From contig CAVSMB010000014.1 in assembly GCA_963728925.1 (NCBI GenBank), positions 186,001 to 250,000 on the forward strand: a DNA stretch of 64,000 bases. The letters are read 5' to 3'. The notes below the pieces were generated by a model. It searched no databases. It saw nothing but the letters and a program-made list of their open reading frames with translations, and was not told the origin of the DNA. Each line of letters opens with the position of its first letter. The stretch's first letter is position 1. This stretch comes from JBBPZA01 sp963728925 (GTDB lineage Bacteria > Actinomycetota > Thermoleophilia > Solirubrobacterales > Solirubrobacteraceae). This document shows, one piece after another, positions 51,368-59,622 of the stretch. Both the position numbers and the translations under genes were made by a program.

Positions 51368-52236
51368 GCCTCGAGGACCCCGTCGTCATCACCTGCTCGA
51401 TCTCCGGGTCGATCGCCAACCGCGACCAGTGCCCGGCGATTCCCTACGCGCCCGAGGAGTACGCCGCCGAGGCGCGCCGGATCGTCGACGAGGGCGGGGC
51501 GATGATCCACATCCACGCGCGCTCGCCCGACGGCGCCCCCAGCTACGAGATCGAGGACTTCCGGGCCATCACCGAGGCGATCCTCGGCGAGGTCGACGAC
51601 GTGATCATCAACTACTCGACGGGCGCGATCGGGGTGCCCGTCGAGAAGCGCATCGCCTACCTGCGCGAGATGCGCCCCGACGTCGCGGCGCTGAACATGG
51701 GCTCGATGAACTACGCCAAGTACTCGGCCAAGCGCAAGGACTTCGTCTTCAAGGCCGTCTTCGCGAACCCGTTCGACGAGATCATCGAGCTGCTGGAGGT
51801 GATGGGCGAGGAGGGCATCAAGCCCGAGCACGAGTGCTTCGACCTCGGCCACGTCGGCTCGCTGCCCCCGCTCGTCGACATGGGCGTGCTCGCCGAGCCC
51901 CTGCACGTGTCGTGCGTGATGGGGATCGTCGGCGGGGTGCCGGCGAGCGCGCGCAACCTCGCGGCGATGGCCGACAACGTGCCGGCCGGGAGCCACTGGG
52001 GCGTCATCGGCATCTCGCGGCGACAGTGGATGCTCGTCGCCGCGGCGCTGACCCTCGGCGGCTCGGTGCGCGTCGGGCTGGAGGACAACTTCTACCTCCC
52101 CGACGGGACGATGGCCCGCTCCAACGGCGACCTCATCGCCAAGGCGCGCCAGATGGCCGAAGACGTGGGGCGGCGGGTCGCGACCGTGGCCCAGGTGCGC
52201 GAGATCCTGGGCGTGCCGAGGCGCGCCGCGGCGTGA
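51364..52236 (+). CDS. BKACE (beta-keto acid cleavage enzyme, DUF849)
   Basis: 290 aa; ATG overlaps the previous stop. Zinc motif IHIHARSPDG, INYSTGAIG, EHECFDLGHVG, GGVPASARNLAAMA and RVGLEDNFYLPDG are characteristic. BKACE enzymes cleave a beta-keto acid with acetyl-CoA to acetoacetate and a new acyl-CoA, as in lysine fermentation (Kce). The precise substrate differs by subfamily and is unknown here. Confidence 0.92.
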   Translation: MSLEDPVVITCSISGSIANRDQCPAIPYAPEEYAAEARRIVDEGGAMIHIHARSPDGAPSYEIEDFRAITEAILGEVDDVIINYSTGAIGVPVEKRIAYLREMRPDVAALNMGSMNYAKYSAKRKDFVFKAVFANPFDEIIELLEVMGEEGIKPEHECFDLGHVGSLPPLVDMGVLAEPLHVSCVMGIVGGVPASARNLAAMADNVPAGSHWGVIGISRRQWMLVAAALTLGGSVRVGLEDNFYLPDGTMARSNGDLIAKARQMAEDVGRRVATVAQVREILGVPRRAAA

Positions 52237-52297
52237 GCGCGCTTCCGCTCCAACACGTCCGCGTCGTCACGCGCGAGCCACCGGTACGGGCGGCCTC

Positions 52298-53521
52298 ATG
52301 ACGCTGCCACTTCAGGACGTGCGAGTCCTCGACTTATCCCGTCTCCTCCCCGGCGGCTTCTGCTCGCTCATGCTCGCCGACTTCGGCGCCGACGTGCTCA
52401 AGGTCGAGGACACGGGGATGGGCGACTACGTGCGCTGGTCGGCGCCCACCTACGAGGGCGCGGAGCCGTCGGCCGCCTCTTCGCTCTTCCTCGCGCTGAA
52501 CCGCAACAAGCGCTCGATCCGCATCAACCTCAAGGAGCAGGGGGGCAAGGACGTGCTCCGGCGCCTGGCGGGCGACCACGACGTGCTGCTGGAGTCCTTC
52601 CGCCCCGGCGTGCTCGACCGCCTCGGGGTCGGCTACGAGGCGCTGCGCGAGGAGAACCCGGGGCTCGTGTACTGCGCGATCACCGGCTACGGGCAGGACG
52701 GCCCCTACCACGACCGCTCGGGCCACGACGTGAACTACCTCGGCCTCGTGGGCCTGCTCGGCCTGACCGGCGAGCGCGACTTCCCGCCCGTGCAGGCCGC
52801 CGGCCAGATCGCCGACCTCGGAGGGGGCGCGCTGATGGCCGCGTTCGGCATCCTCGCCGCGCTGCACGAGCGCGAGCGCTCGGGGGAGGGCCAGCTCGTC
52901 GACGTCTCGATGGCCGACGGCGCTCTCTCGTGGCTCGGAATGGTCGCCGGGCGCTACTTCGCCGACGGCGTGGTCCCGCGCCGCGGCGACCTCGAGCTCG
53001 CCGGGCGCCTGGTCTGCTACCGCCCCTACGCATGCCGCGACGGGTGGGTGAGCCTTGGTGCGCTGGAGCCGAAGTTCTGGCGCAACTGGTGCGTGGGGGT
53101 CGGGCGCGAGGAGCTCGTGGAGAAGCAGTTCGAGGCGCCGGGCTCCGAGACGCACGCCGAGGTCGAGCGGATCTTCCTCGAGCGCACGCGCGACGAGTGG
53201 CAGGCCTTCGCGAGCGAGCACGACTGCTGCCTGGAGCCGGTGCTCGACCTCGACGAGGCGCTCGAGTCAGACCTCGTCCGCGCGCGGGAGATGGTCGTTG
53301 AGCTCGACCAGCCGGGGGCGGGGCCGGTCCGCCAGCTCGGCGTGCCGGTGAAGCTCTCGCGCACGCCGGGCGCCGTACGGTCGCCCGGCCCCGTGCTCGG
53401 CGAGCACACGCGCGACGTCCTCGCTGCGGCCGGCTACGCCGACGACGAGATCGCCGCGCTCGAGGATGCCGGCGCCGTGGCCGGGCCGGCCTCGGGGCGC
53501 GAGGGCTCCTTCCTGGGCTGA
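52298..53521 (+). CDS. CoA-transferase family III (CaiB/BaiF)
   Basis: 407 aa. LDLSRLLPGGFCSLMLADFGADVLKVE with the N-terminal nucleotide segment, LALNRNKRSIRINLKEQGG, and GHDVNYLGLVGLLGL with the catalytic Asp of the family. C-terminal LGEHTRDVLAAAGYADDEI is typical. Family members move CoA between carboxylic acids; racemases (AMACR) are also close. It overlaps the MerR gene by 1 base. Confidence 0.93.
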   Translation: MTLPLQDVRVLDLSRLLPGGFCSLMLADFGADVLKVEDTGMGDYVRWSAPTYEGAEPSAASSLFLALNRNKRSIRINLKEQGGKDVLRRLAGDHDVLLESFRPGVLDRLGVGYEALREENPGLVYCAITGYGQDGPYHDRSGHDVNYLGLVGLLGLTGERDFPPVQAAGQIADLGGGALMAAFGILAALHERERSGEGQLVDVSMADGALSWLGMVAGRYFADGVVPRRGDLELAGRLVCYRPYACRDGWVSLGALEPKFWRNWCVGVGREELVEKQFEAPGSETHAEVERIFLERTRDEWQAFASEHDCCLEPVLDLDEALESDLVRAREMVVELDQPGAGPVRQLGVPVKLSRTPGAVRSPGPVLGEHTRDVLAAAGYADDEIAALEDAGAVAGPASGREGSFLG

Positions 53522-54255
53522 TGGCCGACCCCGCGACCCAGCGACTGGCGGCCAACGGCCTGCTCAAGATGTCCGAGCTCGCCGAGCAGTCGGGGGTCAG
53601 CGCGGGCACGATCAAGCACTACCTGCGCGAGGGGCTGCTCGGTGGCGGCGAGGGCATCGTGCGCACGTCGCGCAACATGGCCTACTACCCGCCCGACTTC
53701 GTCGAGCGCATCCGCCTCATCAAGCGCCTGCAGGAGGAGCGCTTCATGCCGCTGCGGGTGATCCGCGGGGTCATGGACGAGGACCCCGAGCGCGTCCACG
53801 CGCTGGTCGAGCTCGAAGACCGGATCCTCGAGCGGGCCTCCGCCGCCCAGGAGGGGCAACGCGTGTCGCGCGCCGACGTCCGCCGGCGCTACGACATCCC
53901 GGCCAACGTCCTCGAGCGGCTCGAGGAGCTCGGCGTCCTCACCCCGTCCTCGCGCGGCTTCGACGCCGACGACGTCGCGATCGTTGAGGCGATGGTGCGC
54001 TTCCGTGCCGGCGGCTACGACGAGTCCATCGGCTTCACGGTGTACGACACCCTGCGCTACCGCGAGGCGCTCCAGCCGCTCGTCGAGGAGGAGGTCCGCA
54101 CGCTGCTCGACCGCCTCGCCGGAGAGGTCGAGGTCGACCGGGCCGCGCAGATCATCGCCGCGGGCTCCCAGCCGCTGCGCGAGCTCATCGGGGCGATGCA
54201 CTCCAAGCTGCTGCTCGCCGAGCTGCGTCGTCAGCGGGGCGAGCGGCCGGGCTGA
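53521..54255 (+). CDS. MerR-family transcriptional regulator
   Basis: 244 aa. N-terminal winged helix MSELAEQSGVSAGTIKHYLREGLL with RNMAYYPPDFVERIRLIKRLQ; a second, degenerate MerR-like half follows (VSRADVRRRYDIPANVLERLEELGVL). No Cys-based metal site is visible. Last gene of the CoA operon (TGATG overlap with the CoA-transferase), so a pathway-intermediate sensor controlling the operon is likely. The 3' end overlaps the histidine kinase gene by 71 bp on the other strand. Confidence 0.9.
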   Translation: MADPATQRLAANGLLKMSELAEQSGVSAGTIKHYLREGLLGGGEGIVRTSRNMAYYPPDFVERIRLIKRLQEERFMPLRVIRGVMDEDPERVHALVELEDRILERASAAQEGQRVSRADVRRRYDIPANVLERLEELGVLTPSSRGFDADDVAIVEAMVRFRAGGYDESIGFTVYDTLRYREALQPLVEEEVRTLLDRLAGEVEVDRAAQIIAAGSQPLRELIGAMHSKLLLAELRRQRGERPG

Positions 54256-55636
54256 GCGCCGGAAGGGCCACCACGAACGAGCTGCCGCGGGGCCGGTGGT
54301 CCTCGACCCAGATGCCTCCGTGGTGGGCGCGGACGATCTCGCTGCAGATGGCGAGGCCCAGCCCGGCACCGCCGTTGCGACCGCGGGCGGGGTCCCGGCG
54401 GCCGAAGCGCTCGAAGATACGCCGGCGATCGGAGGCGGGGATGCCGGGCCCGGTGTCCGACACGGTCAACCCGGCCTCGGTTCCGTGCTGCCACACCGAG
54501 ATGGCGACCTCGCCGCCGCGGGGGGTGAAGCGGATCGCGTTGTCAACGAGGTTGGAGAGGACCTGGTCGAGGCGATCGCGATCTCCCTCGACGAGCACCG
54601 GGTCGCCGTCGATCACGGCCTCCACGCCGGCCGCCGCGGCCGCGGCGTCGTGGGCGCGGACGACGCGCAGGGCGAGCGCGCGCAGGTCCTGGGGCTCGCT
54701 GACCAGTGTCAGGTGGCCTTCGTCGACGTGGGCGAGGGTCAGGAGGTTGTCGACCATCCGGCTCATGCGCACGACGTCCTCGCGGGCGCTGGCGAGCACC
54801 GTGCGGGCGTGGTCGTCCAGCGAGTCGTGGCGCAGGCTGACCTCGAGCTCCAGGCGCATCGCGGCGAGCGGGGCCCGGAGCTCGTGCGAGGCGTCGGCGA
54901 CCAGGCGCTGGCGTGCCTCGACGCCGTGCTCGAGGCGGTCGAGCATCGTGTTGAGGGTGCGCGCGAGATGGCCGAGCTCGTCGTCGACGCGCGGCACGGG
55001 GATCCGCTGGGAGAGGTCGTCGAGCCCGATCTCGTCCGCGCGGCGGGTCATCCGCTCGACCGGGCGCAGGGCCTTGCGCGCCAGCCACCACCCGCCCAGC
55101 ATGATGATCACGAGGGCCGCAGCGCTTCCCGCGAGGAGCAGCGTCAGGACGCGCGAGACGGCGAGGTCGACCTCGTGCAGGGACTCGGCGACCACGACGA
55201 CCTGGCTCCGTTGCGGGCTGACGCGGACGGCGAGAATGCGCATATGCGCGCGCGACGGGCCGAGGCGCCGCGACAGCAGCACGGTCCGGCCGGCCAGCGC
55301 ACGGGTCAGAGCGGCGCGGTCGATCAGCGGTACGCGTGCCGGCGCGTCGCCCTGGGCGAGCAGCACCCTGCCGCTTGGAGCAAGGAGCTGGGCGCCAGAG
55401 CGCTCGCTGCGCGTCCCGGGCAGTACGGTCCGCACGGTGTCGCGGAACTCGGCGGGACCCTCGGCCCGGTAGCCCAGGCTGATCTGCCCCGCGGCGGAGC
55501 GCAGCGAGCGATCGAGCTCGGACGTCAGGTCGGACCGCAGGCGGGTCACGACGAAGGCGATCAGCGCCGCCAGGACAGCCGCGATCACCAGGACGTACCA
55601 GGCGGTCAGCCGGAGCTGGATCGGTGCGCGTCTCAC
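54185..55636 (-). CDS. Sensor histidine kinase
   Basis: 483 aa; GTG start overlapping the response-regulator stop (GTGA). Two membrane helices (residues ~12-32 and ~160-182) bracket an extracellular sensor loop. Then HAMP, HisKA with DASHELRAPL (His about 250), and HATPase with NLVDNAIRFTP, DTGPGIP and GGAGLGLAI. Forms a two-component pair with the OmpR-type regulator upstream. Signal unknown. Confidence 0.95.
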   Translation of the reverse strand: MRRAPIQLRLTAWYVLVIAAVLAALIAFVVTRLRSDLTSELDRSLRSAAGQISLGYRAEGPAEFRDTVRTVLPGTRSERSGAQLLAPSGRVLLAQGDAPARVPLIDRAALTRALAGRTVLLSRRLGPSRAHMRILAVRVSPQRSQVVVVAESLHEVDLAVSRVLTLLLAGSAAALVIIMLGGWWLARKALRPVERMTRRADEIGLDDLSQRIPVPRVDDELGHLARTLNTMLDRLEHGVEARQRLVADASHELRAPLAAMRLELEVSLRHDSLDDHARTVLASAREDVVRMSRMVDNLLTLAHVDEGHLTLVSEPQDLRALALRVVRAHDAAAAAAGVEAVIDGDPVLVEGDRDRLDQVLSNLVDNAIRFTPRGGEVAISVWQHGTEAGLTVSDTGPGIPASDRRRIFERFGRRDPARGRNGGAGLGLAICSEIVRAHHGGIWVEDHRPRGSSFVVALPALSPAARPADDAARRAAAWSASPR

Positions 55637-56307
55637 GAGGGGCCAAGGACGTAGCCGGCGCCCCGCACGGTGTGGATCAGCGGCTGCCCGAAGGGAGCGT
55701 CGAGCTTGCGGCGCAGGTAGCCGACGTAGACGTCGACCACGTTGGTGGAGCCCTGGTAGTTCTGGTCCCAGACGTGGTCGAGCAACTCGGCCCGGGTGAC
55801 GACCTGGCCGGCGCGGCGCACGAGGAACTCGAGCACGCCAAATTCACGCGCACTCAACCCGATCCGGCGCCCGGCCCGGGTCACCACACGCGTCGCCGGA
55901 TCGACCTCGAGGTCGGCGACGGTCAGGACGGCAGGCCGCTCGGGAGCGCCTCGTCGCAGCAGCGCCCGCAGCCGAGCGACCAGCTCGCCGTAGTCGAAGG
56001 GCTTGACGAGATAGTCGTCGGCGCCCGAGTCCAGGCCGCGGACCCGATCGCCGACACCGTCGCGGGCCGTCAGCATCAGCAGCGGCGCCCAGCGCCCCTC
56101 GTCGCGCAGCGTGCCGCACACGCTCAGCCCGTCGACGCCGGGAAGCATGAGGTCCAGGATGACGGCGTCGTAGTCGTAGACCCGGGCCTGGAGCAGCGCA
56201 TCGTCGCCGGTCGCGGCCACGTCGACCGCGTAGCCGTCGGCCCGCAGCCCGCGCGCCAGGGCGCTTGACAACTTCTCGTCGTCTTCGGCGATGAGGAGAC
56301 GCATCAC
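55633..56307 (-). CDS. OmpR-family response regulator
   Basis: 224 aa. Receiver domain with LIAEDDEKLSSAL, phospho-Asp in YDAVILDLMLPG (about 53) and the Lys of YLVKPFDYGEL. C-terminal winged helix with LSAREFGVLEFLVRRAGQVV and VDVYVGYLRRKLD. Translationally coupled to its histidine kinase. The PepSY gene follows in the same orientation 100 bp upstream of it. Confidence 0.96.
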   Translation of the reverse strand: MMRLLIAEDDEKLSSALARGLRADGYAVDVAATGDDALLQARVYDYDAVILDLMLPGVDGLSVCGTLRDEGRWAPLLMLTARDGVGDRVRGLDSGADDYLVKPFDYGELVARLRALLRRGAPERPAVLTVADLEVDPATRVVTRAGRRIGLSAREFGVLEFLVRRAGQVVTRAELLDHVWDQNYQGSTNVVDVYVGYLRRKLDAPFGQPLIHTVRGAGYVLGPS

Positions 56308-56332
56308 GGACCTCGACTATGGCCCCCCCGCG

Positions 56333-56387
56333 GCCGTCGCGCCACCCGCGGCGGGAGTGGCAACAGCCGTCGCGCCACCCGCGGCGG
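56333..56387. repeat. 22-bp direct repeat upstream of the two-component operon
   Basis: The 22-bp word beginning GCCGTCGCGCCACCCGCGGC occurs at 56333-56354 and 56366-56387, 33 bp apart (three helical turns). Same-face spacing suits two bound copies of an OmpR-type regulator. Confidence 0.6.
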
Positions 56388-56407
56388 CGCGCGCCGGCCG
56401 TCGATCC

Positions 56408-56725
56408 TCAGTCGTCGGCGTCTATTGACAGCACCCGGGCCGAGGCCGCGTCCACCTTGACGTCCTTGGCGCCGACGTCGACGTTGTACACAAGGCGACC
56501 GCCCGCGTGCTCGAGGTCGATCTCGCCGAGTGAGCCCGAGGCCCCGGTTCGCGCCGCGGCGATGGCCTGGCCCTCTGTGATCCCGGCCTGTCCCGCGTAC
56601 TGCTTGCCGTCGTCCAGACGCGAGCCGCTCGCGCTGGAGCCGCCGTCCGCCGCGATGGCGACGGCGCCCGCGCCCAGCGCGCTCAACGTGGCCGCGGCGG
56701 TTACGGCGGCGATCTTGGCTTTCAT
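56408..56725 (-). CDS. Secreted PepSY-domain protein
   Basis: 105 aa with a signal peptide (MKAKIAAVTAAATLSALGAGAVAIA) and AAGGAGG ribosome site. The mature part is one PepSY domain: ITEGQAIAAARTGASGSLGEIDLEHAGG and RLVYNVDVGAKDVKVDAASARVL. PepSY proteins regulate extracytoplasmic proteases or act with two-component sensors. It lies directly upstream of the response regulator gene and reads the same way, so it may be its target or accessory. Confidence 0.85.
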   Translation of the reverse strand: MKAKIAAVTAAATLSALGAGAVAIAADGGSSASGSRLDDGKQYAGQAGITEGQAIAAARTGASGSLGEIDLEHAGGRLVYNVDVGAKDVKVDAASARVLSIDADD

Positions 56726-56889
56726 GGTCAGCTTCCTCCTTGTCGGCGAGCTCGTCGGCGGAACCGTAGGCAGCGTGATCTGAGAGGGAGCTGAGAGCCC
56801 CGCTCACTTTCGCCTCAGTGCCGCGGTGCGACGGTCGCCGTCCAGTCTGGTGCCGCGGTGGCCACGGACACGAACGAAAGGACGACCAC

Positions 56890-57699
56890 GTGCGTCGTCG
56901 GCTCTCCACACCCTCACGTCGATCCACCGGCATGGCGACGATCGTCGCAGCGGCCGGTGCGCTGGCCGCCTTCGGCGCCGGCTCCTCAGTCGCAGCGGCG
57001 AGCAGTCCGCTGCCGGCCACTACCGCGCGCAGCGCGTCGTGCCCGCTCCCCACCTTCGGGCCGGGGGACCGCTACCGCCCCCGCATCAGGCCCAAGGACT
57101 TCAGTCCCAACGTGACCAACCCGTACTTCCCACTCAAGCCGGGCTGGACGCTCGTCTACACCGGGACCAAAGACGGCAAGAAGGCCCTCAACATCGTGCT
57201 GACCACCTCGAGGACCAAGGTCATCGACGGTGTTAGGACGCGGATCGTGGAGGATCGCCTCTACCTCGACAACGTCCTGGAGGAGCGCACCAGCGACTAC
57301 TACACGCAGGACCGCTGCGGGAACGTCTGGTACTTCGGCGAGGACACGGCGACCCTCGACCGCCGTGGGCGCGTCGTGAGCACCGACGGCTCCTTCCTCG
57401 CCGGCGTCAAGGGCGCCCAGCCGGGGGTCTTCATGCAGGCCTCACCCCAGGCCGGGCGGACCTTCCGCCAGGAGTGGTTCAAGGGGCAGGCGGAGGACGT
57501 CTTCAAGGTCGTCGACCTGAGCTCGCCCGTCAGCGTGCCCTACGGCACGTTCCGCAATGCCTTGCGGACCGAAGAGAACACCGCGCTCGAGCCGGGCGTC
57601 CTGGACAACAAGTACTACGTCAAGGGCGTCGGCCAGGTCGTCGAGAAGTCGGTCAAGGGCCCGCGCGAGGCGCTCCAGCTGATCGAGATCGTCTCCTGA
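56890..57699 (+). CDS. Secreted protein of unknown function
   Basis: 269 aa from the GTG at 56890 (aaaggacg upstream; ATG 56932 is an alternative). Twin basic start and hydrophobic stretch form a signal peptide ending near VAAASS. The mature domain (FSPNVTNPYFPLKPGWTLVYTG, then RTRIVEDRLYLDNVLEERTSDYYTQDRCGNVWYFGEDT) recalls a secreted beta-sandwich family often annotated hypothetical in actinobacteria. No catalytic site is evident. Confidence 0.75.
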   Translation: MRRRLSTPSRRSTGMATIVAAAGALAAFGAGSSVAAASSPLPATTARSASCPLPTFGPGDRYRPRIRPKDFSPNVTNPYFPLKPGWTLVYTGTKDGKKALNIVLTTSRTKVIDGVRTRIVEDRLYLDNVLEERTSDYYTQDRCGNVWYFGEDTATLDRRGRVVSTDGSFLAGVKGAQPGVFMQASPQAGRTFRQEWFKGQAEDVFKVVDLSSPVSVPYGTFRNALRTEENTALEPGVLDNKYYVKGVGQVVEKSVKGPREALQLIEIVS

Positions 57700-58067
57700 G
57701 CATCCGAGCGCTCGCCGCTTGACCGCGCCGCCGAGGGTGGGATGCTGGGAGCGATGAGCACGCCGCATCCCGCCCTCGTCGGCTACTCCGACGCGCTCGA
57801 GCTCGAGCTGGCGCCCGACGACGAGCTCGAGCGGATGTCCGCCGGCGAGGGGACCCGCTGAGAATCGCGCCTCCGGCGTGATGGAGGACTTGGAGCGCGA
57901 TCCCGCGTCCTGGGGGAATTTGGCGCCCGCCGGGGTTGCAATGCGACGAAGACGTGAGAGACTTTCGCGCCAGAGGGCATTCGCGCTGAGGTCCGAGCTG
58001 CTCGTGCGAGGGGCTTGGGCAACACCGCCTGACTTCTTGTCTCGTGTGACCACGATGCGAGGAGATC
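57700..58067. other. Intergenic region, possible 35-codon ORF
   Basis: 368 bp. The only candidate is an ATG frame at 57754-57861 (MSTPHPALVGYSDALELELA...), acidic and without family resemblance. GAGGAG lies before the STAS gene at its end. Nothing else is seen. Confidence 0.45.
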
Positions 58068-58490
58068 ATGCTCGACTCCCAGACCCAGTACCGGAAGCGC
58101 TCACCGCGCGCGGCGCCAACGCGCTGGCGCTGCCTGCGCTCCGAAGACGACGACGTGGTCCGGGTGGCGATCACCGGCGAGCTGGACCTCGCCACCGCGC
58201 CACAGCTCGACCGCGCGCTGCGCCGCGCCCAGGCTGACGCTCCGCTGGTCGTCCTCGATCTGCGACGGCTGTCGTTCGCCGACTGCAGTGGAGCGCACGT
58301 CTTGCTCGCAGCCGAGCGGCGCGCCCACGCCGCGGGCGACCGGCTCGCGGTCGTGCGCGGCCCGGCCGAGGTCGACAAGCTCCTCGCGCTGACCGGCGTC
58401 GACGCCGCGCTGTGGATGGTCGACGACCCGTCCGCGGTAGCCGCCTTGCCTCCACAGACTACGGCAGCGAGCGTGGGGAGCCCAACGTGA
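58068..58490 (+). CDS. STAS-domain anti-sigma-factor antagonist
   Basis: 140 aa; RBS gaggag before the ATG. STAS order: VVRVAITGELDLATAPQLDRAL, PLVVLDLRRLSFADCSGAHVLL, DRLAVVRGPAEVDKLLALTG. The phosphorylation site usually reads D-S/T-S-G; here it is D-C-S-G. Such proteins release sigma factors from kinase-type anti-sigma factors; none of those genes is in the window. The stop overlaps the start of a second STAS gene. Confidence 0.87.
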   Translation: MLDSQTQYRKRSPRAAPTRWRCLRSEDDDVVRVAITGELDLATAPQLDRALRRAQADAPLVVLDLRRLSFADCSGAHVLLAAERRAHAAGDRLAVVRGPAEVDKLLALTGVDAALWMVDDPSAVAALPPQTTAASVGSPT

Positions 58491-58881
58491 ACGGTGGGCA
58501 GCGCGAACGACCGGCGAGGCGACGGAGAAGCCTGGCCAATGGACTCCTCCCCCGCTCCACGAGGTCGCCTCCACGGTCTTCGGGCTGCGCAGCTGGCGGG
58601 ACGGCGGTGACGTCCGGATCGAGCTTCGCGGGGAGCTGGACGTCGAGGCCGTCGAGCAACTCGAGGCCGCGTTCACCGCTGCCGATGCCAGCGACCCCGA
58701 ATGCGTCGTGCTCGACCTCCGGTCCCTGACCCGCATGGACGGCGCCGGCCTGCGCGCCATCCTGACCGCCCACCACCGCCTCACCGGGCGAAGGGCGCTC
58801 CTGCTGCTCCGCGGGCCCCGCCCCATCCAGCGCCTGTTCGAGCTCGCGCAGGTCGAGGGCGCGCTGTTCTTCCTCGACTGA
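58487..58881 (+). pseudogene. Second STAS-domain protein, frameshifted in a C-run
   Basis: A GTG at 58487 overlaps the first STAS stop (GTGA) and reads VNGGQRERPARRRRSLANGLLP. After the ccccc run at 58549-58553 the family sequence continues in another frame (LHEVASTVFGLRSWRDGG, VRIELRGELDVEAVEQLEAA, CVVLDLRSLTRMDGAGLRAI) to the TGA 58879. One extra C in the run restores the gene. The conserved Ser/Thr site reads MDGAG. Its homopolymer position favours a sequencing artefact, though mutation is possible. Confidence 0.75.
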
Positions 58882-58884
58882 GCC

Positions 58885-59622
58885 TCAGCTCACGTCGCGG
58901 CGAAGCGTGACCGCCGTGCCGGCGGCCAGCAGCGCGAGGGCGTAGCCGGCCAGGAGCAGCGCGCCGGCCCAGAACGGGATGACCTCACCCGACCCGTCGG
59001 CTCCGAAGAGGGCCAGGCTCGCGCCGCTGACGCCGTACTTCGAGATCCCCTCGGACACCGCGCCGAGGGCGGGCTCGATGGCCAGCAGGAACACGAGCGC
59101 GCCGACCAGCGCGGCGGCCTGGTTGCGGACGAGCGTCCCGAGGCCGACGCCCAGCACCGCGAAGCAGACCCCGTAGATGAGGCGCCCCGCGGCGGCCGGG
59201 ATCCAGCCCGAGGCCGACAGCTCCAGCGTGGCGTCCTTCAGAGCGAGCCACGGCAGGCCGATCGCGGCAACGACGGCGAGGGTCACGAGTCCGTAGGCGA
59301 GCGCGATCAGGAGGTGGGCGAGCGCCTTGGCGGCCACGACCGGCCATCGACCCGGCGTGATCAGGAAGGCCGCCGTGATCGTCCCGTGGCGAAACTCGCC
59401 GGCCGCGTTGACGATGCCGAGGCAGAGGATGAGCACGTCGGCGATCGAGGTGAATGAGAACAGCGAGCCGAGCGACTCGTCGTCGATCGTCTCTCCGCGG
59501 TCGAGCAGCGCGAGGGTCAGGACCAGCACGCCGACGACGATGCCCAGCGCGCACGCGAGCAGCGTCCACGTCGTGCGCGTGGTGCGAAGCTTGAGGAGCT
59601 CGGACCGCAGCAGCCCGCTCAC
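58885..59622 (-). CDS. ABC-2-type transporter permease
   Basis: 245 aa from the GTG at 59622, overlapping the ATPase stop (GTGA). About six hydrophobic helices; the N-terminus SELLKLRTTRTTWTLLACAL and EFRHGTITAAFLITPGRW are typical of the ABC-2 (NatB/CcmB-like) membrane subunit. It pairs with the ATPase upstream as an exporter; the substrate is unknown. Confidence 0.9.
   Translation of the reverse strand: MSGLLRSELLKLRTTRTTWTLLACALGIVVGVLVLTLALLDRGETIDDESLGSLFSFTSIADVLILCLGIVNAAGEFRHGTITAAFLITPGRWPVVAAKALAHLLIALAYGLVTLAVVAAIGLPWLALKDATLELSASGWIPAAAGRLIYGVCFAVLGVGLGTLVRNQAAALVGALVFLLAIEPALGAVSEGISKYGVSGASLALFGADGSGEVIPFWAGALLLAGYALALLAAGTAVTLRRDVS

Noticed and set aside
56333..56387. Possible CRISPR repeat pair
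   Set aside because: Only two copies, an 11-bp gap and no cas genes.
57754..57861. 35-codon ORF
   Set aside because: Acidic low-information sequence without homology signs or a good ribosome site; mentioned only in the intergenic note.
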